Source: Pachyseris speciosa
Taxonomy: Eukaryota; Cnidaria; Anthozoa; Scleractinia; Pachyseridae
Assembly: GCA_016490735.1 (NCBI GenBank)
Contig: JAEMWC010000131.1
Span: forward strand, 186,001 to 250,000
Direction: 5' to 3'
DNA length: 64,000 bases
Numbering within the stretch: position 1 is the stretch's first letter; each line of letters starts with the position of its first letter. Both the position numbers and the translations under genes were made by a program. Below, one piece after another: positions 11,036 through 21,900 of the stretch. The notes beneath the pieces are model-generated. The model saw nothing but the letters and a program-made list of their open reading frames with translations, searched no databases and was not told where the DNA came from.

Positions 11036-14000
11036 CTCTTGCTGATGCCAAGCGCATTTTGAGAAATACTGTGGCTGCTGGGGTTTGTATTTACCGAAAA
11101 AAAAATGAACTGTGTTTTCAAATCTAAACTGAGTTCAATATAAACGAATTAGTTTATTTTTTAAGTGACCTAACTTCATTCGGGGATGGACTCTGGGAAA
11201 GCAGCAACGAGTCCACCTCGCCTTTGATAAGACAAAAAAAACATCACGCAAACGAAGAATAGTAACTATGTTTTTCTTCCTTTTAATCGAAGGACCATTA
11301 AAAATGACGTTTTGTTCAGAAACAATATGAACAAACAGAGGACACTGAAGTAGAGGTGAAAAGAGGTCACTGCTGAAATCAACAACTGGTCCGCCTTAAA
11401 AAGTTTAACAGGGAAAAACATCGCTCGTTTGATGCAATGAAAACAATTTAAAAAAATCAGTTTGCTAATCGCGCTACTGACTGAAAAGCACATAAACACA
11501 TGATGCAGGGTGAACAAACAAACAACATGTATGAATGAACAAAGGAATAGAGAAGAAACCATTTCTGGCACAGCCCGGCACGGCGACCTTCAAATGGACA
11601 AAAACAAATGAAAATATTGCAATCAAACATGGTTGCCATGACTGTCTGAAAACTATTTTCATGGAGCACAGGGAAAAGGCATAAAGCCAGTGAACTAATT
11701 CTTCCCACAGAAACTGCAGAACGACGAAGAGAGGTCATGTCAGTGTGGTAAAGAAAGATTCAAGCTCATGTTTGGTTATGCGAAAGAGAAATCGCCAGTT
11801 CAAACTAACGAGCGGCTAGAATCAAGCAAACAGTCTTTGTTGACAAAGATATCGTTTAAAAAGGATTTTCACGAGAACATGGAGACAAGGTTAGCAAACA
11901 CCAGTTAATACAACAAAGAAAAGGTACAGCAAACAAAATGGCGAAGTACAGAAAACAAAACCACGTCTAGATTGAGGTCAGGTGGATGTAACAACTTGCA
12001 TAGATAAATTCTGTAGGCCGGGAGAAAGAGACAAATCGATAGCTGTGATGCTATCACTAGTCTATCACTAGTCGAAAACGACTACTAACACACTTACCTT
12101 GATTTATGTTTCGATTGTTTTGGATTCTCGAATGCCCTCGTTACCCCCAACCTTGTTGTCTGTACAAATAAATGCTCCTAATGAAGATTCGTCCCACGCT
12201 CTATATACCGACTAATTAAAACAGTATATACACATGGCATCCCCATATTAAAGCCAAACGCCATCTCATATTTGAAGAGAAATAATACAAATTCTTTCTG
12301 TATTACCACAGTTAAAAGTGGTTAAGACTCAAAAGAAAGTGACCACCAACCATGTGATTAATATTTAATGAGCGGTGGGTCAAACCAAACGGTGTACTTC
12401 AAAAACGAGCGAAAAATAATTTCCGATATCCAACCATGAGAGAGGGGTTAGTCGAATTTAAAAACATAACATAAGAAGTTATTTTTTGCCGACTTTTCAA
12501 AGTTCTTGGTTCACCAACAAAGCAAGATAATCGACCGCAGCTAAAACTTCCTTTTCGGAGCATTTTGAAGTGATATCAGTGCTTCGATGATGAGCGGCCC
12601 GCAATATGATAGAAATTTCTCCCTCATGGAGAACTCTATTTATGCCTATCCTTGCCGACGGAAAAAATATGTATATTTCTAGGATCGAGAATGTAATGGT
12701 GGGAGGATTCTTCTCTCTTAGTTGTACTCACGGTAAATGGGTGATTTTCGGGTTTTGCAGTTTTTTATAGGACATTGTCACTTTACAGGCGGAAGCCGAA
12801 ATCTAAATTCACCAAAGTAGAACGACATGTTTCACGGCAAAGAAGAGAGGGGAATGATAATTTTCTTCACTGACGAAGAAGCGAGAATTTGCATAGCTGC
12901 TTATTCTTAGAATTTTTTTTTCGTGTTCCGAGAGCCACGGAGAACAAACAACAAACAAATCCATGTGGTTTTTTTTTACTTTTTGACAGTCGTAGGGTGG
13001 GGCTCATTTCCCACTTGTGAGTCGTTGTTTGTTTTACCGCCCTGGATAACAAAAGAAATCTCACAAGACTAAATAGCTTTTGAACAAGCTAAATGTAAAT
13101 ATTGTTTTGAATCAAAAGCTAGACTCAAGCAAATATTTGCTTTAGTCTTAAACCGTTTTTAAAACATTAAATAGGCAATTATGCTACGCAGACAGTTTGA
13201 AGGGGGAGCCAAGAGTTTAAAATAAAGCAAGCAGAAAATGCGTACGCAGGCCGAAATCCGATCTAGAAGTTTAAGTAAAATGTTGCTAATTCTGTTGACC
13301 ATTCAGAATAAAAAGCACAAGCTTACCACGTTTCTTTAAACTTGAGCCGGTATCCGATCAGTTTCGGGTCCATTAATGCTACTAACATTTCAAAACTTCA
13401 AGCTTTATTTTGCTCTGTCCCGAAGATCCATTAATTTATTTGACATTTTTTTCAGATTAAATTGACTGTCTCTCTCCAAGCCATGTGGCGTTCTCTAAGG
13501 GCTGCAAACCCACCTGGAGTTTCTAGACTGGACTGGCACTTACAATAGCACATTCGCTCTTTTGTTGCTAAATCAGCACCCTATTTTTTAGCATCCAGGA
13601 GTCAGTCATGACACAGTACGAGATATATTCAAAATATATTATACAGTTTTTGTTTACTGCGAAAGAGCGATCATGAAGGAATTTGTTATCATTGAATACC
13701 CATTGAAAGTCGCAACACCGATCTACAAAATTCCTCTCTAGACATTTTTGAGGTTTGGGAGTAAAGCTAAAAATAAATCCATTTTTTTTTATTATGGCAA
13801 CCTTAAACGTGACATGTCTATCTTGACAAGCTTTTAATAATGTTCAATGTTGCTTTAATGGTTCCAAAAGCTGATGAATTTATGCTTGTTGCCTAGCGCT
13901 GCAGTTGCTGTATCATAAAAAATATCTCAAGATAGCCCATTATTAGCTGTAGTTATTTCTACGCGTTTTAACACTGTAGCAGTAAATATCAATAATTCAT

Positions 14001-14440
14001 TGAAAAAATGTTACTTTGAATGTGCAACAAAAGCCATGAAACGTGTTCGAACCTCGAAGCCTTGCATATTGCAGAGATTTGTTAAAGCCTTAGGAAGCCA
14101 GCTGAGAAAAAGCAAGGTAGATCAGAAACCACTTAAAAGCGTGCTTGTTTTCATTTAATGTCAGTATCCTGCAGCTATTAAGCAACGAAATACTTGCTTG
14201 CTAATGAGCTTTCAATCTTGCGGTGCAGATTTTGGCCAGCTGTTTGTCTTGGAACAGTAACGAAAGAGTCTGAAATTTATCGTTAATGTATGGGCACATG
14301 GCAAAGAGTTGAAAGCTTGACATTTTCCACGGTACGAGAGGAACAAACTTTTCTCCGGCATCTTTAAAGACAACTTTGGTCACAAATAACAGCTCGCACA
14401 TCACTTTTGCTCCCAAAGATAGCCTATGTTTGATGGTGGG
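11036..14440. other. No gene recognised
   Basis: Open frames are short, overlapping and unlike any family I know. No tRNA, foldback or domain signal was seen on either strand. Confidence 0.4.
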
Positions 14441-14510
14441 TGCTGAGGAGTGCTGAGGGGTGCTGAGGGGTGCTGAGGGGTGCTGAGGGGTGCTGAGGGG
14501 TGCTGAGGGT
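14441..14510. repeat. Minisatellite, 10-bp unit GGGGTGCTGA
   Basis: About seven copies of GTGCTGAGGG in a row, the first slightly different. A broken run of about 28 G follows at 14552-14580, a common place for assembly error. Confidence 0.9.
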
Positions 14511-14580
14511 ACCAGTCGTTAGTCCCACGTTGTTGTATACAGAGGAAACGGTGGGGGGGGTGGGGGGGGGGGGGGGGGGG

Positions 14581-17055
14581 ACGAATCACAGTTTCACTGA
14601 CTTTAATGAGCCAGAATATTACGAACAGCAGTATTCATTTCAATATCTTACACTATAACCTTTCGTAATACCAAGCTTTCTGATTTCTTTGATGCTATTT
14701 TAAAAAGTTCGTTTATTTTCTCGTGTTGTGCTGGTTTCTCCTAAGCTTTCCCGCCATTCTTTTGCGCATGTGCAGATGGCCCGAATGTTCCTCGCTTGGC
14801 GAATACCTTTGGTTAAAACGTAGGAGCTGGTGATTCCAAGCTGTGTCTTAGCTCCTTAATAAAATAGTAAGAAAGGAAATTCATGTCCATTACTCTCCAT
14901 TTCTATGCTTTTCAAGAAACTCTGCATTTCTAGATTGTAATTTTGTTTATTTATATTTTGGCATGAATTACAGGGGTAATGCTAATTAGATTCCATGTAA
15001 CTGGCAGCTTTCCCTGAAAAGAGGCGGGGGGTGTACTCCCCAAATTAAGCTGTATAGGTACGCACCGACCCAATGGGTATGGTTTTATGAGCCGCTTTGA
15101 TCTGACGAGACGGCTTTAAACTTTGATCATTATGGCCTGAAATTGGGTATGGTTCGTAAACGAACCACGCGAGAGCATATAAATATCTATGTCTTTTTGT
15201 CGCGAGATGACGAATGGAGAAAAGGAAGTAGCAAAAAAATATATATCGTTCAAATCTTAAGTTTACCGGTTCTTTCGCTGCCTTTGAGTTCCCGGTTAAT
15301 TTCATCGTAAATGCCAAGCTTAATAATTACGCTACAACAAAGCCAGTGGGTTCTGAAAACAGGTTTGAAAATGAAATGGTGATCAGGTCTGAAGACGGGA
15401 AGGTAAAATGGCGTATTTTGGTCTGACACATGGTCGGTTTGGAGACCTGGGTAGCACACCACCATCAACTGTTACAATGAGTAGCCCCCCCCCCCCCGAC
15501 CCAAAGCAGCTTTCAATTCTTTACCATTTTTTGTCTATGAAAACTGAACTCTTTTTCATTCACTGCTATTCTCTATTCAGTTAGTTTGGTTTATTGTCAT
15601 TTCTGACGCAAAACTGAAACACTAGAATAAGAACCGCACAAACAAATTTGAATGCGGTCACTGGAGATACGCTAAAACGTGTAAGACGCTCCTTCATCCC
15701 GCTCAGTTTTGCTGTTACGAACACTGAAACACGCATTTGAGGTTTCCTGCAGTGTGAAACATTCGCTAGACGACAAAGCCGTTCTCTTTACTGGCCGACT
15801 GCTGAGATCTTTCATAGGCAAACAAATTATATTCAACTAAGTAACTTAAACCAACCCTCTTTTAAAATTAAGATTCAAAGTTTTAATATTGGTGCAAGGC
15901 CAATATTCGCCTTAAAGCTTTTCGTACAATATTAGTTTGACAGACGGTGCTTTACAAGGTTAAAATAACACAAAAAGTCACCAATTCGACCAATGACACT
16001 GATTCAAATCAACAATTGTGGGAGATGACACCATCTCAATATTGAGAGATTTAAAGTCCATGAATTTTCCACCTACTTTTGTTACAAATGTCTCTAGATC
16101 GACGTTTCGAATAAAACTGTGCCAATGTGAAACCTTGGGAAAAATAAAATAGTTTTCGTGACTTGGCACAATAGCCAGAAGCTATTTAAAATTTCGAGCA
16201 AAATTTTCCGTTTTGCGGGTGACTGCAGCCATTATTAATAAGATAATGGTCTTAAAGAGAATAATATAAAACAATCATTTCTATAGTGCAGATAAAATTG
16301 CTTTCTCGAGGGTTCAAAGTTCCGTATACGTATTGTCAAAGAAAACAAATACTGGCCTCACGGCCGAAATCTTGCCAGGGGAGGTTTCCGTTCTCGCAGT
16401 AGCTGATTGTTGCGTATGTCTTTTAAGTTTTCCGTTTCCTTTTCGCGATAGTATTGAGCCGAGCAGAGCTGAGCTAACGCCTTAGATGTTGGCATAAATT
16501 TTCTTTTTATAGATGTGGTTTGTAGGTCAGTCACTGCACCGCAGTTTTCTTAGTACCAAACTACGCTTTGTGGTTTCAGACCTTCCACCTGAAGTCGACG
16601 AGAGGTTTGTTCGTTAAAAGTATAACTTTGTTACAACAATTAAACTGCAACGCCGTATGACTCAGCCGAAGTGGAATAAAATCAACTTCAAAAACAACCT
16701 GTTGCTTGCTCAATCTATAATTAGACCCATACACATTTAGCCGCAACGATGACTGAAAACTGAGTAAGGTAACCATGTTTCCAAGTAAACAAATAAATAC
16801 ATGCCTAGTATTTCTCAACCGGCGACTTCATCAAATATATTTCAGAGTAAAGCGAATACACACCGTCACGTAATGAGATCTGCTTTACATAATCACAAGA
16901 GGAGTATCAAGCATGAGTCATGCTTGATGTTTTTTCATCTTGCTCGGCGCGTTATAAACGTTTTTCTTTCCCGAAAAATGTTGCTCTGAATCCTTAAGAC
17001 TAACAGAAGTCTTTCTTCCAGACTTTTCCCTGAAAATATCTGGGTTTGGCAATGA
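14581..17055. other. No gene recognised
   Basis: AT-rich sequence with a C-run near 15486. The minus-strand frame 15250-15468 has no domain I know and may be repeat-derived. The 3' part may carry the promoter of the small gene at 17173. Confidence 0.35.
16906..16928. promoter_or_regulatory. 23-bp perfect palindrome centred on an AP-1-type site
   Basis: ATCAAGCATGA, G, TCATGCTTGAT is a perfect palindrome about a central G. It contains TGAGTCA, the consensus of Fos/Jun-type bZIP factors. It lies about 245 bp upstream of the ATG at 17173. Regulation is inference. Confidence 0.4.
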
Positions 17056-17172
17056 AATAGTAAACATGCACAACCGCGTTTTAACGATGCAGACACTGGT
17101 AACAGGTCACGAGTGGTCCTCTGGAATGCGGAATTTTTGGACAAAGGAAAGCCGCATAGCTACACAAAACAA

Positions 17173-17743
17173 ATGAGTGGTACATTATCCATTTTAAGTC
17201 CTAAAGAGTTGGACAAGAGACTACTTGTCAGCATCCAAGAGTGCAGCAGAAAGAAAAACCGACTACCGACATTTGCCTTCGCTGAGGCCGAGTACAAACA
17301 AGGAAATATCGAATTGCGTTGTAGCCCGTTATTGGTGAGTTGGTATTAGTTTAGATAAAAGATAAGTAATTAACCCGTGAATGGAGTGATATTAAATTGA
17401 ATAATCACTGGCGAAATATAGAGCAGCAGTAGCAAAACAACACACCGGGTTTAAGTTTGGCTGACATCTCAGCCATCGCTATAATTTCCATTTTAAAGAA
17501 AATATTGCTAACGGTAGCTCACTGCTGACCTTTTCGAACTTTCCGTTCTTCTATTTGCCCAAAATAAACCTTTCGGGAATATCATCACATGACATAATTT
17601 TTATTAAAACGCAAGCATTTTTATTTCAGCGGCAGTGTTTTCCTGTATTGGAAATTCTACACAACTTGACCGAAAGAAAATTATTAACGTATTTGCAAAT
17701 GTGCAAAAGACGTGATCATCTGTTGAATTTCCTTATACGCTGA
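17173..17743 (+). CDS. Possible two-exon gene for a 91-residue protein
   Basis: I do not recognise the product. Exon 1 is 17173-17334, ending in a good donor (TTG|GTGAGT). Exon 2 is 17630-17743, after the acceptor TTTATTTCAG. Both are phase 0, and the joined frame ends in TGA. The protein is probably helical, with Leu- and charge-rich segments (SPKELDKRLLVSIQEC near the start, LEILHNLTERKLLTYLQMC near the end). It has four Cys (24, 50, 57, 79) and a basic KRR near the C terminus. No signal peptide or membrane segment is evident. The frame is open upstream of the ATG to about 17056, so a non-AUG or upstream start is possible. It could also be a fragment of a longer gene. Confidence 0.4.
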
Positions 17744-18122
17744 TCCGACACGAGGGAACATATTTTGATATACTTGTGCAATACTCTCCATTCTACCTGA
17801 GCTGTTTCCTTCACAGATCATGATGTAGAGGAACATGTGTTTACCTTCTCATTTCATCTATGCAGGGATCTATTGCCGAATACCAGCTATATAAATCTCT
17901 TGTTTGGAGGACCGGTAGCAAACGGGAACTAAACACACATTTTTAACATGACTGTGTTCGAAGGAGGAAAAAATACCGAGTTGGTTTATTTGTAATCTTA
18001 CTGTGCGGGGTCGTGAAATCTGTTGATGAGGAAAAAAGAACCGGAAAATTAGCGAAGCAGCCTTGAATTAAAGGCTGTGTAAAAACTACGCCTCTTTGGA
18101 AGATTTTTAAACACGAATCACC

Positions 18123-18181
18123 ATGTGCCGGTGTAATAAATTTGAATGTTTGAAACATCCAAATTTATTACACTGGCACAC
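18123..18181. repeat. Hairpin-forming inverted repeat
   Basis: TGTGCCGGTGTAATAAATTTG and its near complement lie about 15 bp apart. This is probably a very small foldback element. It carries an AATAAA. Confidence 0.7.
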
Positions 18182-18900
18182 AGTGATTTTACTTAATGAA
18201 CAAACCACTATTTCTTTGGCACCATTCAGCACCTAAACAAGTGGAGCTTGATGGAAAAATACACCTACCGGAAAAACTTGTGTCATTGCCGCTAATATTT
18301 CTCTACTTTAGTCAGGTGATGCCGGGAAAGTAGAAAACAGGGTAGGAAATTGTTCAGCGGCAGTTTCGCTTCTCGCGTTAAAGCCGATGGAGCTTTTGCC
18401 GCAGTTACAAATAACAAAGGTAGACTTGAAACTAATGTGGTGAGCATCGACGTTTTTGCAGGTTAGAGACGCTGTCACGGTGAAACAACTCTAGCTCCAA
18501 CACCGGTACCCCACGGGTTAAACCATCGTGATATCACTGTAACTGCGAACCTGAGCTTTAATTCGGAAGTCGGAAATATGGACTAATGACATATTTCTTG
18601 TTCCTGTTGTTACGGGAAAAGAAGACTATAAAGATAAGAAAATTAGTTTAAATTAAATTTACATGGTTCCGTGGTAGATAGAACCAAAGTAGAACCAAAA
18701 CTGACCTTGTCATTGACTGTATTAAGTCGTTCAGTTGCTAATACTAATTGTGTCGCCTTGCAAACTTAAATCCCTTTGTAGCATTTATTTCACTGTTCCA
18801 GGAGGAAAACGTCTTGAAAGTGCATGAGAGGGGGTGGAAGCCTCGTTTCATAACCTACTAAAGCGATTCTTTCTTCTTTAGGGAATAAAACATCCCGAAC

Positions 18901-21900
18901 ATGGAGAGTAAAGCCAGCTGGAGACAAGACACACGAGAGAAGAGCTCGGCTAACAATTATGTTCTGTTTGACGAGAAAACGATAAATTTTTTCCTGTACG
19001 GGAGAAAGGATGTGAAAGTTATAGACTTGAACAAACTAAAGAGAAAAGCTGAGAATGAACCAGGTATGTTATGGGCACCGACCGGGTCTGGATAACAGGC
19101 TGGAAAGTTACAATAAGTTTTAGAGATAAAACGACGATTTAAATTTTGCAGACATGTTTCGGCAGAACGTTTCGCCTTCTCTAGTTCGGTGCAAATGCTG
19201 CAGATGATGCAAATTTTAATATTAATAATTAGAACTTATTGCCAGTTATTTATATTTAAATTTGCATTCTATAACGTTTGCCGGTGGCAATGAAGGCAGA
19301 ATTTTCTGCCGAAACATGTCTGCAAAAGTTAAATCGTAGTTTCATCTCTACAACTCTGAACTAAAACTTATCCGGGTATGTAATTTGTAAACGACTATAT
19401 TCATCACTGTATAGTAATAAATGAAAAAACGGACAACTTCAAAAAACCAAAGTAAGGCAGCGAAAAGAAATCTCGAAAACGGAAGGAACAAAAAGTAGTC
19501 AGAATAGTATCAATCTCCTAAAACCTGTCAATTTTGACTTTGTGTCAAAAATGTGTTCACACTCGGCATGTCCTTTCTTACTGAGGGATTATTCGATCCG
19601 AATATAGATCTGCTCCAAACGTTTGCAACTTCTTGTCAACTTTATCAGTATCTTGGAAAACATCCAATATCAGCCGAGTTTGTTACTACATGTTACTAAA
19701 TTTTCTACTCTGTGTTATTTTGAAATTGCACCTCGTAATCATGAATAGACAAGATTGGGGTGCAGTGTTAACATCATTGTTATTGTTTCGTCGGCGTTTT
19801 ATGAATCATTCACTCAACGTTTATTGTTCCCTGAAGTTCCGCTTTGGCTGCAGTGTTTACGAAACAGGGCGCGACATGTTACAAAAAAATGAGGACATCA
19901 ATTTGCATTGTTCTTTTTGCAGTCAATATTATCACCTCATCGACTTTTCCCGCTTGCAGTCTTAGGCTTCCTTTTGAGGGCAGAAAATCTGCTCCAAGAC
20001 GGAAAGAGAACCTCTAAAATATTGTCAGAGAGTGTGCTAAAATCTTCGTCTGTTACAACGCTTTAGTTAATGTTCCAACAGTTTTCCTGTTTTCAATACT
20101 TCTTAAGTGTTGTTAATCTTTTGGATATTTTTCACAAATTGGAGAGGAGCTTTTTGAGGTAACAGCCGACGACGGAATTCGAGGGCTTAACTGAAATTTG
20201 CTCGATTTACATCTCTGCGATATCTTTGCGTTAAGACAAATATTTATGAAGATGCAGTCAGTCAATCTTGTGAAGACGCGCTGAAAACATTTCTTGTTAT
20301 GAAAACATGGTCATAACTTTGACTGCAAAGCGACTTACAATCTCAGACAAAACCACAGCTTCCCTTTAAGACAAACAAAATGCCCTCTGTGGTAGTACGA
20401 ATTCGTCATTGATTTGGCGGAAGGGAGCTGACTTAGCGGAGGTCAAATTTATGCTACGTTATTTTTCATTCGAGATCTTAACTCGACCTACTCAAATCTT
20501 TTGTCTCTAGCCAACAGAACTGAGCTGGTTCAACAAGTTTGAACTCTTGCCAACTGTCGTGGACTCTCAAGCCGTACCTGGTACTAACATGTTTAGCTTT
20601 AAAAGAGTTCATTATATTTTCGCTGTAAACCGCGACTAATGCACGTGCCATTCTCGTGTTTATGACGTCAATAGGGGTCTTCCGCAACCACAGTCCGAAT
20701 TCCAAAGAAAGTCTTACTTAAAAATGGTTTGAAAACGAGCTCACTTAGAAAAACCTGTCAGTCAAATAGTTGAGGCAGGAGTAAATAAATCGTAAGTTGG
20801 AACAAAGGCAGCAGCGATTTTTCACCTTAAAACTTGTTTACAAGGGTTGCTATTGTCATCATTGTGGTGACAAGTTAAAGCTGCAAGCATTGTTTCAGTC
20901 AGTTTTATTGCTTTGTGGTCAGCTACTGTGTCCAATCATGATTCGTTATGCAAGCTTTCAAAACAATTATAAATTCAAACAGTGTCGTTGTAATTTATGA
21001 CAATTGGAACCTCATGACATGTTTCATACATTTTCTCGTTATATGATCCACTTTGTTCGGTTACTTCAACTTGGTGAACTTGTCATGCGTGGCAAAACTA
21101 TCAAGAAACATAGGCAACAGTTCTCCTTAAAACTTCGAATTTCAAAGACGTTAGGCAACGGTTATATATTATGCACGTGCAGACTCATTGCTTTGTTCAT
21201 TAAGCCCATTTTGGCCTCCCCGTTGCCTTTGCCGCGGTCTTTCCATGACGTCACCACCGATACAGTTCTAATAGGGAACTGGGACCGAGGCAAAATCTGA
21301 AATGTTGACGAATGCTGACTTACTGACAAATGTAAACAGCTTTAGATTGAACCGAGACAGAAAACATTAAAATGAATTTTTTCTATTGTAAGAGCAAGAT
21401 TTATAACACCATCCAGGATCTGTAACAATGTTTGTTATCTCCTTCGAATTCAGTTGTTCCAGAAAACATGGTTATCCTCTCTAAGAGCATTCTTTTTTCT
21501 GATTTCGAAAGCCAACCTACACGTTAATGAACTGACAAAACCGCATCTCAAGACTTAGTAAACAAACAGGTTTCTGTAAATCGGTTACTTACCGACCATT
21601 AATAATTCGATAATATTCCAGAACCTTCGTCCTCGAAGAAACAGAAGACAAACGCTGACCTAGAGGAACCCCGGCTCACAAACGCCATAAGATCATTCCC
21701 GGATGAAGTGCAGCTCTGCATGTCGAGTATCCCTGGGGCGAGTTACGGGGTTTGTGCAAAGGAACACATTCCCCTGGGGACATGGATTGGACCATATGAA
21801 GGTCGACGAATTCCACCACAAATGTTCTCACCAGATATTAATTCCGCACACCTTTGGGAGGTAAGTGTAAACGAATCAAACCAATGTCAGAAAGAAACAT

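Noticed and set aside
14401..14589. Pro-rich 62-residue frame
   Set aside because: It translates the 10-bp minisatellite and a G-run.
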